Assembly: GCF_030247185.1 (NCBI RefSeq)
Contig: NC_080572.1
Location: 157,417,080 to 157,481,079, forward strand
Direction: 5' to 3'
DNA from: Malaya genurostris
Taxonomy: Eukaryota; Arthropoda; Insecta; Diptera; Culicidae
DNA: 64,000 nucleotides
Of this stretch, positions 43,867 to 56,864 are shown piece after piece. Below the pieces are notes generated by a model. That model was not told the origin of the DNA, did no database searches, and saw only the letters and a program-made list of their open reading frames with translations. The stretch's first letter is position 1. Each line of letters begins with the position of its first letter. The translations under genes and the position numbers were made by a program.

Positions 43867-44772
43867 GGGAGCGGGTCATATCGCCGAAAGCCATTTCGCC
43901 GAAAGTCGTTTCGCCGAATGCCATTTCGCCGAAAGTCATTTCGCCGAATAGGTCATTTCGCCGAAAGTCGTTTCGCCGAAAGGGTCATTTCGCCGAAAGG
44001 GTCATTTCGCCGAAAGGGTCATTTCGCCGAAAGGGTCATTTTGCCGAAAGGGTAATTTCGCCGTAAGGGTCATATCTCCTGCATGTTATGTCTCCTGTGT
44101 AACTGATGTGGCGCAGCCACATAACCGAAGCCAAGATGGCTCGGCGGCACAAAGCCGCCGAGCCGACGCCAGCTGAGTCGGCCGCCGACCCGCCGTCGGA
44201 AGCGGCGGCCTCTTGCATACAAACCTGTAACCGCCTCGTTTGCCCGGTCTACTCAAAGCTAAGTTTCTTTGCTTTAGTTAGGTCCGAACGAGCGGTAGCG
44301 AGGTCGGACAGCACATGAACCAAAACGATGTGGCGTAGCCGCATTAGATATTTTTTCATTTTCACTTAATAAACGGAAAATACCACCTACATTTGCCTGG
44401 TAGATAGACCTATGCAATTGCTTTGATATTTACTAGCTAATAGCCAACAAGTTTTCTTGCGAACTACTTTCTGAGGTTCATGAATCAATCTTTATTCAAG
44501 AGTACAACAATCAATCATTATTCAAGAAGTACAATGGTAGGCAATGGCAACAAAACGGGCGTTATCATCTTCCGTTTGTCTTTAATTTAAATTAATTCTA
44601 ATTTCGATTTCAAGACGATTTCAGGATTCGGCGAAATGGCTTTCGGCGAAATGGCATTCGGCGAAGTGACCCATTCGGCGAAATGACATTCGGCGAAATA
44701 ACCCTTTCGGCGAAATGACTTTCGGCGAAACGGCTTTCGGCGAAATGGCTTTCGGCGAAATGACCCTGATCC
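43867..44772. mobile_element. Non-autonomous transposon with TTTCGCCGAAA-repeat arms, 8-bp TSD
   Basis: Inserted in the LINE RT with target duplication CTTTCAGG (43859-43866, 44773-44780). Termini GGGAGCGGGTCATATCGCC and, inverted, GGGATCAGGGTCATTTCGCC. Each arm is a run of a roughly 17-bp repeat (CATTTCGCCGAAAGGGT and variants): about 12 units at 43880-44070 and about 8 inverted units at 44625-44768. The middle has a GC-rich block (44100-44215). The 8-bp duplication suggests the hAT group. No transposase is encoded. Confidence 0.85.
44100..44335. other. GC-rich core of the TTTCGCCGAAA element
   Basis: Strong GC enrichment compared with the AT-rich surroundings. It holds a hairpin built from GGCTCGGCGGC and GCCGCCGAGCC (44138-44165) and imperfect copies of GATGTGGCG(C/T)AGCC(A/G)CAT at 44104 and 44329. 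It looks unlike the local genome; purpose unknown. Confidence 0.55.
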
Positions 44773-45340
44773 CTTTCAGGACCCATACACAATTAAATTA
44801 TTATACACTATATATGTCAGACCTATTTTGGAATATTGCAGCCTAGTATGGAATCCATACAATATTATTCACGAAGAACGCATCGAATCTATTCAAAAAC
44901 AATTTCTTTTATATGCACTTCGTAAATTAAACTGGACAGCATTTCCTCTACCATCATATGAATCACGCTGCATGCTCATCAATATACAAACACTTAAAGA
45001 ACGCCACGACTTTGCAATGCTTTATTTTATCAGCGACATTATTTCTCAACGCATTCAATCAGCTCCATTATTATCGCAATTAAATTTTTATATACCTAGC
45101 CGTCAATTACGTTCCAGGAAATTATTTTTAGAAAAACAAGCTAGAACAAATAATGCAAAATACAGTCCAGTCAATCGAATAATGCGCCATTACAATCAAT
45201 ACTGCGAACATCTTGACCTTACTATGTCTAAAAATCAAATCAAATCTCAGCTTTGTCGTAGAAATAATGCGTAGTATGTAAGTGAACATTGTAAACAATT
45301 TATATGTAGTCTACATTTGCTTGACGAAATAAAAAAAAAA

Positions 45341-46854
45341 CATAGTTGTTTATGTTACCATTCATAAGAAAACCAACATGAATAAATAATAGAAACTGTT
45401 GGGTAATAATATAATTTCCTCATATTGAAAGAGGCGTTTATATGGCGCGCATGCGCTAATTCGGCCTGATACAAATTAACGGGGTGGGCAATACATTTTG
45501 GACAGGGCTGTAAAAAGCTGATTGGAACCCTTTCCCCACCAAAATGTAATATAAGGAAACTATAAGGAATTTCATATACCATTCGATTCAGCTCGAAGAT
45601 CTGCACAAAGGTCTGTGTGTGTGACAAATATTGTCACTCAATTTTCTCAAAGTCACAATAGTGAGATTTGGACACACATATCAAAACGACGCATAGAAGC
45701 CAAACTAGGCGTACTTTGATATTGATACATTAAGATTAAAAGTACTTTTTTTACATTGTCTTTCAGAACGGAACATAGATCCGGATGCGATACAATAGCA
45801 GACTATATTGAACCATGAGACTTTTCATTATATCCAACATTTTTTTATGGAAATCAATTCAAAAGTTTCACGCAAAATGAGTCCTAATGTGATTTTATTA
45901 AACATTTGACCTTGTGAATCAAAAACCATTTTGATCTAGATTCAATTTAACAGTACACTATGTTACTACACGATCTTATCATTTTATTCATAACAAATTT
46001 TGGAATACTTTTCTATGATTATTATTTTCAAGACCATTAGTATTATTTCGTCTAACCGAAAGATGTTCGGCTGTGCCTTATATTATTCATAAGTTCGTTC
46101 ACCTTTCCGAATCTAGGAGTAGATTTTTTTGTTTGTGTAAAAAATACATGAAGCAATCTTTGTTCTGTAAACCGCTTTCAGACAGTTGGGCTGAAGTTTT
46201 TCATGTCAACTTAAATAATACCTGCATTTAACTTATCGAATTTGCTACTTTTGGCGGTTACAACTCCCGCTTGATCTGTCAAAACCAATATTTAATTGCA
46301 AGCAAAATCATATCGTACACACCTCTTGGCCATCGTCGGAAGCGTACTTCACCAACATACGACAATCAACTTGATACGCTAATTAGTGCGGTTGTGTTTT
46401 GCAACAATTTGCTCTTTTAATTTTTCACAGCGTCACCGGCTATCAGTTTATCGAAACACGTAGTAAAATCGAGTGTACCGGCCATCGTAACCAAATTCTT
46501 GAAGGAAACTAATCAAATATATTTTGGCAGGAACTATCAGCGGCTTCCACGGCCCATTAGGCAAATTTCAAATGTGTTCCAAATCAATTTCGATGCTGGA
46601 ATATTTTCGCGAGCATGCACTAGTGTATTTGTTTTATTAATACATTCAGATTAACTCTTATATTAGAATAACGCATGCAAATAACAAAACCTGCAAAAAT
46701 ATAAAGTTTTTCTTTGAATAAGTTTTAATCGAAATAACTAATTTATTTACCTCACAACAGGCGATTATTCAATTGTTTTGACGTCATTTCAATTGTTTTG
46801 ACGTTTCTGAAATGAATCGTTTGTCGCTTGAGGTACATCTTCTCACTCACCATG
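45341..46854. other. No gene seen
   Basis: AT-rich 1.5 kb. 45565-45660 is a short diverged piece of the dispersed mosquito repeat (CATATACCATTCGATTCAGC, then GTGTGTGTG and CACTCAATTTTCTC). A direct repeat CAATTGTTTTGACGT occurs at 46771 and 46790. No credible coding frame. Confidence 0.5.
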
Positions 46855-46990
46855 GAATGAACCTCTCACGTCACCCGAGTCGACTCGTAGAATAGGGTGA
46901 CTACAGTCACGTGACAGCGAGGTGAGATTTGTCGAGTCACCTCACTCGACTCGCAGAATAAGGGCCAGTGTCCATGCATATTATACTCGA
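46855..46990 (+). repeat. GTCGAG-rich palindromic repeat, copy 2
   Basis: CACCCGAGTCGACTCGTAGAA, GTGACTACAGTCAC and TCACCTCACTCGACTCGCAG with AATAAGGGCC at the end; reverse-orientation relative of 37195-37385. Highly self-complementary. Confidence 0.55.
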
Positions 46991-46994
46991 GAGC

Positions 46995-48180
46995 ACTGTT
47001 GAAAAACCGACTAGTAAAAATTGACCCAGAGAGCCAAGTGTCATATACTCACGTTCGTCGAACTGAGCAATGTCTGTGAGTGTGTGTGTATGTGTCAAAT
47101 AATCTCACTAGGTTTTCTCGGAGATGGCTGAACCGATTTTGACATACTTAAATTCCAATGAAAGATCTAGTGGTCCCATACGAAATTCCTGAATTTCATC
47201 CGAATCTGACTTTCGGTTCCGGAGTTATCGGGTAAAGTGTGTTCAATATTGTACACCGTCACTTAAACTTAATTCCGGCTATCCTGGTTCCCGGTATCGG
47301 ATTCCGGAAGCACCGGAAATAGTGGTCATATATACCAAAATGGATCTCACACACTTTTCTAAGCGACGGTTTGACCGATGTCCACAAACTTAGTTTAAAA
47401 TTAAAGGTCTTCTGGTCCCATACGGAATTCCTGAATTTCATCCGGATCCGACTTCCGGTTCCGCAGTTATAGGGTAAAGTGTGTTCAATATTGTACACCG
47501 TCACTTGAAACGGCGAAACAAAAAACGTAAAAAAATTTCTAAACTGGTCTCAAAACTACACAAATCGATCGGTATTATCAGTAGGTTACTAAACAAACCG
47601 ATTCCGGCTATCCTGGTTCCAGGTATCCAATTCCGGAAGCACCGGAAATAGTGGTCATATATACCAAAATGGATCTCACACACTTTTCTCAGCGACGGTT
47701 TGACCGATTTCCACAAACTTAGATTCAAATGAAAGGTCTTCTGGTCCCATACGGAATTCCTGAATTTCATCCGGATCCGACTTCCGGTTCCATAGTTAAA
47801 GGGTAAAGTGTGTTCAATATTGTACACTGTCACTTAAACCGGCGAAACAAAACACGTAAACAAATTTCTAAACTGGTCTCAAAACTACACGTATCGATAG
47901 TCATTATCAGTAGGCAACTTAACAAACCGATTCTGGCTATCCTGATTCCCGGTATCCGGTTCCGGAAGCACCGGAAATAGTGGTCATATATACCAAAATG
48001 GATCTCACTCATTTTTCTCAGCGATGATTTAATCGATTTCACAAACTTAAATTCAAATGAAAGGTCTTCTGGTCCCATACGGAAATCCTGAATTTCATCC
48101 GGATCCGCTTCCGGTTCCGGAGTTATAGGGTAAAGTGTTTTCAATATTGTACACCGTCACTTAAACCGGCGAAACGTTTT
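46995..48180 (+). repeat. Dispersed mosquito repeat with about 330-bp units, copy 2
   Basis: Same family as 28870-30190: ACCGACTAGTAAAAATTGAC, GT-rich microsatellite, then tandem units marked by ACCAAAATGGATCTCAC at 47334, 47666 and 47993 and TTCCGGAAGCACCGGAAATA. A partial inverted copy follows at 48775-49108. Confidence 0.75.
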
Positions 48181-48774
48181 AAGCAAGCGAAGGGTGGCTC
48201 AATGTGCAATATTTGTAAATTGTTTGACTATTGACGATTCGATTCTCTGTTGATTAGGGGATCAATAGCAGTTTAAGTGGAATGTGTTTGAAAATCGCAT
48301 CGCATTTACTCTAACAGGTTTTCTTTAATGAAATGTAAATAGCGCGCACGCACGTGTTGACGCTTCGCGAGACTTTTCGCTCTTCAGCAGCAACCTAAGC
48401 TGATAGGCAGAGTGTGAGTGGAAAGCGGAGTGGTTGAATTTGGTTGCTAGTCAATTTAGCGAGCCATTAATTGAAAATAACAAAAGCATTTGCAAGATGT
48501 TGAGGATTAGATTGAGATGATCACAAGATCTTCAAATTGTAGAGTTTATGTCGCAATCCTCGGTGTCGCGAAGCGGCTAGCGCATGTTTTCCGTGAGCAA
48601 TGATGTCGTCCTCCGTTTCAAGAAATACACCGACTGTCTAAAAGTTAACTCTTAATAGTTCTTTATGATTAGCCGTACCAATTTTATATTAGCCAAATAA
48701 CGACTTTTACTAGCTCCAAATAAAACAATAACAAAATACAAAAATAAATTAAAAAAACCTGTTTTAATCCATTT
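48181..48774. other. No gene seen; spacer between inverted repeat copies
   Basis: About 590 bp with no credible frame, lying between a plus-strand and a minus-strand copy of the dispersed repeat. Confidence 0.5.
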
Positions 48775-49108
48775 TTGTATCGACAGTTTAAGTGACGGTG
48801 TAAATATTTAACACACTTTACCCTTTAACTCCGGAACCGGAAGTCCGGATGAAATTCAGGAATACCATATGGGACTATGAGACCTTTCATTTGAATCTAA
48901 GTTTGTCAAAACTGGTTCAACCATCTCCGAGAAAACCTAGTGAGATTATTTGACACATACACACACTCATACATACACACACAAACATCACTCAGCTCGA
49001 TGTACTGAGTCGAATGGTATATGACACTTGGCCCTCCGGGCCAATTTTTACTAGTCGCGTTTTCAAGTGATTGCATAACCTTTTTAGATGAGAAAGGCAA
49101 AATGACGA
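48775..49108 (-). repeat. Dispersed mosquito repeat, inverted copy 3
   Basis: Minus-strand copy: TAAGTGACGGTGTAAATATT, CCGGAACCGGAAGTCCGGAT, ACACACACTCATACATAC and GGCCCTCCGGGCCAATTTTT, ending at the characteristic TTTTTAGATGAGAAAGGCAA. Confidence 0.72.
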
Positions 49109-49477
49109 AATTTTGAATTCGTTGCAATGCAAGGAAAACTCAAAATAAAACAACAAATGCTTCAAACTTATTACGCTACGTTAGCTAAGGTTTGGTTGCT
49201 CTCACGTATTACAATGTTCTCAGACGCTCGCGGTTGCTGTTAGTAACGTAAAATGAAAAACGTACTATAACACTAGATGGTGCGATTCTTGACTAATTGA
49301 TTTGTTCTTCGGAGGTCCTACTACTGTCCAGGTTGTAGGTCGCAAAAGTAGCATGAAGTAGTTATAGCAGGCTGTAGAACTTCAACAGTTTCAGTACAAT
49401 CATTCGCATTGTGTACTCTGAATATTTTTCAACGTGTGATTGTGATCGGTGGAAAAGTCCAATCAATTTGTGGGAAA

Positions 49478-49561
49478 ATGGCAGATAATACTGTTAAAAC
49501 TAAGTCGAATAAAAGACCAAAACCAATAACAAAAAAAGATGTTATTTCGGAAAACACGAAG
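49478..49561 (+). pseudogene. Putative exon 1 of the hAT-like gene
   Basis: A basic 28-codon exon with a consensus splice donor (AAG|GTGAGT). The longer open frame running through the donor to 49771 has no recognisable domain and is probably intron read-through. Confidence 0.4.
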
Positions 49562-50629
49562 GTGAGTCCCTATTTTGTACTAGCATTGATGGATGCTTCA
49601 AACAGAATATTCCTGGAAAATGGAACAGTGCTTTGTTCGCGTTGCTCATGCTTAAGAAAACGAAGTGGGTTCACTATTATTACCCGGCGTTGCTCGGAAA
49701 TGTTTCGGGATGGTGAGGCCGCAAAAAAAGTTCTCGAAATTGTCCTGCCCAGTGAAATACTCAGATTGTAATGAAGCACAACTTAGACGGCAACGGCAAA
49801 AGTCCCTTCTCAGATCTCATAATAATCATAATTTTCACGGTATTATCGTCATATCTGGTCATTTTTTGTTATATTTTCCGCAAAATTCTATCAATTTTAC
49901 CTTACACTTCCCAGGCACTTGCTACACTCCCTCTCCCTTAAAATAACCTTATAATCTTCTTTGATGTACAAGTATTATCTGTATTTCTGAAGAAGCATCG
50001 TTTCTCTTCGAATAAATTTAACATTGAACTCCCCGTGTTTTAGTTAAGTTATTACAGCTCTCCTTCATGATTACTCTTATGATCTCCTCTGAGTAGTGTA
50101 GAAAGTAGTATCAAAAAGTATCGAATTCCACCTTTGGTACATGTGCCAAACTTGGTGGCGATTCGTTTGGTTGTTTCGTAGTTATGTTATGAAACTTACA
50201 TACATTCGCGTTCAAAGACAGATAAAGATTAATATTCCCTTAGTTCTTCGAATTTCCCGGTGGAAAATAACCGGATTTTTTGAAATTATTTAAAAAAAAT
50301 TGCGTTGCATTCGAATTAACAATAGCAATACTATCTTGCACGACTTTGAAATTCTTCCCCTCCTCTTGTTTTACAAAAAATGAGTCTAGTCTAAATCTCT
50401 CTCCTTGTTTGACGACAAATGTTTTGACGACGAATAAGATAAATTTCTTAATAAACACTCCTTTTTAGAGCCACTTACTACAAACTCCACCCTTTTGATC
50501 ACCTCTGTAATGAACATCTAAGCTCGTTGAGAAAAATCTGAACCTCAGAATTAGATTTTCGCTAAATTCGAAACATTTTGCTTCAAATCCCCTGGTTAGC
50601 AAACAGTTAATCAGTACCTCATTTTTTGT

Positions 50630-51052
<423 letters not shown>

Positions 51053-51573
51053 ACTAATGATTCGAAATAATTATTTCTCACAGATTATGTTTGATGGAGA
51101 AACGAAACGACGGTGTGCTCTAACACCTCACTGCTCTTATACACAAAGTCAGTTTCGATCATAAAATTTTGAGCGACACTTCAGAGACAAACAACGAGAG
51201 GCTTAATATTGGAACATCGAAAGATGTATACGCTACATCAAGTGGACTTGAACCGTCGATGAATGTTCGGTTAAGCAAATCGCGTCTTCTGGGAGGAATT
51301 ATTAAGCTCGTCAGCATCCATGGATTGCCATTTGCAGCGCTAGAATGGGAAGGACTGCGGGAAATAATAGATCCATTGCTGACAACGCACGATTTATCTG
51401 TAAATAGACGGAATATTACAACGCACTTAAAAAATACCGCTATGGCGCTAGATCAGATTATTGCTGAAGAAGTTTGCTTTGAAGATGGTTTGCTTAAAAC
51501 TAGATATTGTTTCGAAAATGTACAGATCATTTTTGGGAGTAAATTTACAATATCTGTCGAAAGATTTTGCTAG

Positions 51574-52557
51574 TTGTAACATATTTTTTTACTAATTCAA
51601 GAAAAAAACCATTTTTGAATATTATTGACCTTACTATAAAAAGCAACGCAAATTTTACAACTATTTCACGACAAAGGAATATGCGATCTCTCAGAATTTC
51701 ATAATGTTTGGAACAATCTTTCTTCGTAGAAAAATATTAGATAATCTAAGTTATATCATTTTGGAAATTTACGCTTTTTACACAATACGGATAAAAAGGT
51801 AAAAACACAAATTCTATCCTAAACGGCCGCCTGGAAAATTTAAATAAGTTATGAAAATGTAGTACAACCCAATACTTAAAAACAATGGCGTACCGAAGAA
51901 ATTTGGCGCCCAAGGCAAAATAAAAGATTTGCCGCCCCCATCGTTGGTTTAGTGAGCAAAAAAACAAGGATTAGTTTGCCGCCCCCTAAAACTGTGCCGA
52001 CGGGGCGAATGCACCCTTTGCCTCCCCCTCCCTAGATACGCTACTGTTTGAAATTAGATAACTTTAGGCTGCTAATGTGTTGATGTTTATGTGAAATAGT
52101 TTAAGTTTGATAGAAAATCTTGTTTCTCTCAACCTACTGATGTGATGATGCCTTTCTGTGCTATAATTATAAAACTTTTCGTTGAAATTTGTATAGAAAG
52201 CGAAAAATTTATTCAAGCATAACCTGCAGATTGAAACAGCTTTGAGCAAAATATAGACTTGTTCCTGACCAAATGTTTTCGGCAACATATACATATCATA
52301 ATGGTTATATAGCTAACTCAAAGAGTTTTTTTTACTCAATAATATAATATAACTTTAGGCACATTGCTTAAGCTCTAAGATGCCAAGGGTATTTTCTAAT
52401 CCTTATCAACGACTAACTTAAAACTAGAATAGTATCATTAGACTATGTCATCTCGGGTTCTCGAAAATCCAGCCTTCAGCTGGCGATCGGCAGTGGTCGA
52501 TGAATTGAATAGTGCATGAGTCCTCCAGATGACGTTGGTAAATATCTATGCTGGCCG
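51574..52557. other. No gene apart from a small MITE
   Basis: AT-rich. Only the MITE at 51883-52046 is recognisable; 52450-52557 is unremarkable and abuts the giant satellite element. Confidence 0.5.
51883..52046. mobile_element. Short MITE with CA(G/A)TGGCGTA-type ends
   Basis: 164 bp. Left end CAATGGCGTACCGAAG; right end, inverted, CAGTAGCGTATCTAGGG. Ends of the CAGTGGCGTA type are common in hAT-derived MITEs of arthropods. Internal TTTGCCGCCCCC is repeated (51929 and 51975). No clear 8-bp duplication survives. Confidence 0.55.
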
Positions 52558-52929
52558 CAGGGCTGGAAAAATCACCAAAAATCAAAAATCACCAGTGATC
52601 GACGATCACTGCTGATCTTAAGATCACTGATCTTGAACTTTAAAAAATCACTACTGATTTGATCACTACTGATCCTAGCCTAAAGAAAAATCGTCGTTAC
52701 ATAATCGCACTCATCTGATCCTTATGTGATTTGATTTCGTGTAAGATCATGATTATGGAATTAGGAAATCAGAGAAGATTTTAATTCCAAAAAATCACTA
52801 CTGATGCGATCAGAAATGATTTGAGTAGAAAATCGTTTTTGATGAGGATCAGCAAAAATTGTACAAAGGGGTGAGTAAATGATACAATTGTATAAATTTT
52901 GCATAATGCAGGTGATATGCGTGCGAGTG

Positions 52930-53049
52930 TTCAAATCGGTGAAAATTTTCTGTTTTGTCGCTTTTGGGAATCTAATGATGGGTGAAAGAGCGTGTCAATG
53001 GGGCTTCAAAATCAATAAGTTTTGATGTTTCGAATGCGTGGAGGTGTTC
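52930..53049 (+). repeat. Single inverted founder-like unit of the 117-bp repeat
   Basis: GTGTTCAAATCGGTGAAAATT, TCTGTTTTGTCGCTTTTGGG, GATGGGTGAAAGAGCGTGTC and TCGAATGCGTGGAGGTGTTC are the reverse complement of one unit from 57211-60500. The 11-bp satellite starts directly after its final GTGTTCAAATC. Confidence 0.85.
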
Positions 53050-56000
53050 AAATCAAATCAAAATCAAATCAAAATCAAATCAAAATCAAATCAAAATCAA
53101 ATCAAAATCAAATCAAAATCAAATCAAAATCAAATCAAAATCAAATCAAAATCAAATCAAAATCAAATCAAAATCAAATCAAAATCAAATCAAAATCAAA
53201 TCAAAATCAAATCAAAATCAAATCAAAATCAAATCAAAATCAAATCAAAATCAAATCAAAATCAAATCAAAATCAAATCAAAATCAAATCAAAATCAAAT
53301 CAAAATCAAATCAAAATCAAATCAAAATCAAATCAAAATCAAATCAAAATCAAATCAAAATCAAATCAAAATCAAATCAAAATCAAATCAAAATCAAATC
53401 AAAATCAAATCAAAATCAAATCAAAATCAAATCAAAATCAAATCAAAATCAAATCAAAATCAAATCAAAATCAAATCAAAATCAAATCAAAATCAAATCA
53501 AAATCAAATCAAAATCAAATCAAAATCAAATCAAAATCAAATCAAAATCAAATCAAAATCAAATCAAAATCAAATCAAAATCAAATCAAAATCAAATCAA
53601 AATCAAATCAAAATCAAATCAAAATCAAATCAAAATCAAATCAAAATCAAATCAAAATCAAATCAAAATCAAATCAAAATCAAATCAAAATCAAATCAAA
53701 ATCAAATCAAAATCAAATCAAAATCAAATCAAAATCAAATCAAAATCAAATCAAAATCAAATCAAAATCAAATCAAAATCAAATCAAAATCAAATCAAAA
53801 TCAAATCAAAATCAAATCAAAATCAAATCAAAATCAAATCAAAATCAAATCAAAATCAAATCAAAATCAAATCAAAATCAAATCAAAATCAAATCAAAAT
53901 CAAATCAAAATCAAATCAAAATCAAATCAAAATCAAATCAAAATCAAATCAAAATCAAATCAAAATCAAATCAAAATCAAATCAAAATCAAATCAAAATC
54001 AAATCAAAATCAAATCAAAATCAAATCAAAATCAAATCAAAATCAAATCAAAATCAAATCAAAATCAAATCAAAATCAAATCAAAATCAAATCAAAATCA
54101 AATCAAAATCAAATCAAAATCAAATCAAAATCAAATCAAAATCAAATCAAAATCAAATCAAAATCAAATCAAAATCAAATCAAAATCAAATCAAAATCAA
54201 ATCAAAATCAAATCAAAATCAAATCAAAATCAAATCAAAATCAAATCAAAATCAAATCAAAATCAAATCAAAATCAAATCAAAATCAAATCAAAATCAAA
54301 TCAAAATCAAATCAAAATCAAATCAAAATCAAATCAAAATCAAATCAAAATCAAATCAAAATCAAATCAAAATCAAATCAAAATCAAATCAAAATCAAAT
54401 CAAAATCAAATCAAAATCAAATCAAAATCAAATCAAAATCAAATCAAAATCAAATCAAAATCAAATCAAAATCAAATCAAAATCAAATCAAAATCAAATC
54501 AAAATCAAATCAAAATCAAATCAAAATCAAATCAAAATCAAATCAAAATCAAATCAAAATCAAATCAAAATCAAATCAAAATCAAATCAAAATCAAATCA
54601 AAATCAAATCAAAATCAAATCAAAATCAAATCAAAATCAAATCAAAATCAAATCAAAATCAAATCAAAATCAAATCAAAATCAAATCAAAATCAAATCAA
54701 AATCAAATCAAAATCAAATCAAAATCAAATCAAAATCAAATCAAAATCAAATCAAAATCAAATCAAAATCAAATCAAAATCAAATCAAAATCAAATCAAA
54801 ATCAAATCAAAATCAAATCAAAATCAAATCAAAATCAAATCAAAATCAAATCAAAATCAAATCAAAATCAAATCAAAATCAAATCAAAATCAAATCAAAA
54901 TCAAATCAAAATCAAATCAAAATCAAATCAAAATCAAATCAAAATCAAATCAAAATCAAATCAAAATCAAATCAAAATCAAATCAAAATCAAATCAAAAT
55001 CAAATCAAAATCAAATCAAAATCAAATCAAAATCAAATCAAAATCAAATCAAAATCAAATCAAAATCAAATCAAAATCAAATCAAAATCAAATCAAAATC
55101 AAATCAAAATCAAATCAAAATCAAATCAAAATCAAATCAAAATCAAATCAAAATCAAATCAAAATCAAATCAAAATCAAATCAAAATCAAATCAAAATCA
55201 AATCAAAATCAAATCAAAATCAAATCAAAATCAAATCAAAATCAAATCAAAATCAAATCAAAATCAAATCAAAATCAAATCAAAATCAAATCAAAATCAA
55301 ATCAAAATCAAATCAAAATCAAATCAAAATCAAATCAAAATCAAATCAAAATCAAATCAAAATCAAATCAAAATCAAATCAAAATCAAATCAAAATCAAA
55401 TCAAAATCAAATCAAAATCAAATCAAAATCAAATCAAAATCAAATCAAAATCAAATCAAAATCAAATCAAAATCAAATCAAAATCAAATCAAAATCAAAT
55501 CAAAATCAAATCAAAATCAAATCAAAATCAAATCAAAATCAAATCAAAATCAAATCAAAATCAAATCAAAATCAAATCAAAATCAAATCAAAATCAAATC
55601 AAAATCAAATCAAAATCAAATCAAAATCAAATCAAAATCAAATCAAAATCAAATCAAAATCAAATCAAAATCAAATCAAAATCAAATCAAAATCAAATCA
55701 AAATCAAATCAAAATCAAATCAAAATCAAATCAAAATCAAATCAAAATCAAATCAAAATCAAATCAAAATCAAATCAAAATCAAATCAAAATCAAATCAA
55801 AATCAAATCAAAATCAAATCAAAATCAAATCAAAATCAAATCAAAATCAAATCAAAATCAAATCAAAATCAAATCAAAATCAAATCAAAATCAAATCAAA
55901 ATCAAATCAAAATCAAATCAAAATCAAATCAAAATCAAATCAAAATCAAATCAAAATCAAATCAAAATCAAATCAAAATCAAATCAAAATCAAATCAAAA

Positions 56001-56864
56001 TCAAATCAAAATCAAATCAAAATCAAATCAAAATCAAATCAAAATCAAATCAAAATCAAATCAAAATCAAATCAAAATCAAATCAAAATCAAATCAAAAT
56101 CAAATCAAAATCAAATCAAAATCAAATCAAAATCAAATCAAAATCAAATCAAAATCAAATCAAAATCAAATCAAAATCAAATCAAAATCAAATCAAAATC
56201 AAATCAAAATCAAATCAAAATCAAATCAAAATCAAATCAAAATCAAATCAAAATCAAATCAAAATCAAATCAAAATCAAATCAAAATCAAATCAAAATCA
56301 AATCAAAATCAAATCAAAATCAAATCAAAATCAAATCAAAATCAAATCAAAATCAAATCAAAATCAAATCAAAATCAAATCAAAATCAAATCAAAATCAA
56401 ATCAAAATCAAATCAAAATCAAATCAAAATCAAATCAAAATCAAATCAAAATCAAATCAAAATCAAATCAAAATCAAATCAAAATCAAATCAAAATCAAA
56501 TCAAAATCAAATCAAAATCAAATCAAAATCAAATCAAAATCAAATCAAAATCAAATCAAAATCAAATCAAAATCAAATCAAAATCAAATCAAAATCAAAT
56601 CAAAATCAAATCAAAATCAAATCAAAATCAAATCAAAATCAAATCAAAATCAAATCAAAATCAAATCAAAATCAAATCAAAATCAAATCAAAATCAAATC
56701 AAAATCAAATCAAAATCAAATCAAAATCAAATCAAAATCAAATCAAAATCAAATCAAAATCAAATCAAAATCAAATCAAAATCAAATCAAAATCAAATCA
56801 AAATCAAATCAAAATCAAATCAAAATCAAATCAAAATCAAATCAAAATCAAATCAAAATCAAAC
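53050..56864. repeat. 11-bp satellite (ATCAAATCAAA)n, about 347 copies
   Basis: An apparently perfect tandem array of an 11-bp unit over 3.8 kb; I see no variant unit. Because 11 is not a multiple of 3 and the unit has no stop codon on the plus strand, all three plus frames stay open, each giving the same SKSNQNQIKIK peptide. These are not genes. The seed is visible in the flanking AAATC. Confidence 0.95.

Larger units (their letters stand above)
42861..45274 (+). pseudogene. Jockey-superfamily LINE reverse transcriptase, interrupted
   Basis: The frame is open from 42861: ALKNLDASKGPGPDSIPP, FPKAWKSFFLVPIFKSGAK, NYRGIAIISCIPKLFEKI, QHGFFKGRSTTTNLLEF, LYTDFSKAFDRID (first Asp), VTSGVPQGSHLGPLLF, LKVLIYADDMKLF (catalytic Asp pair), VRDLGVILDSKL. 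At 43866 it meets a transposon insertion. After 44780 the same frame resumes with DPYTIKLLYTIYVRPILEYC and ends in a basic C-terminus (45274). Without the insert the RT domain appears to have no stop. Codons from 43867 to 44066 belong to the insert. Confidence 0.82.
42850..45340 (+). mobile_element. Jockey-superfamily LINE, 5'-truncated, 3' end intact
   Basis: 5'-truncated at about 42850 within the RT linker; reads through RT and C-terminal domain to a stop at 45274, a short 3' UTR and an A-run (45330-45340). A 906-bp transposon (43867-44772) interrupts it. It is the least damaged LINE in the window. Confidence 0.82.

Noticed and set aside
43859..44066. C-terminal ISPK/ISPN repeats of the LINE RT
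   Set aside because: This is the GCCGAAA-repeat transposon read in frame after insertion, not part of the RT.
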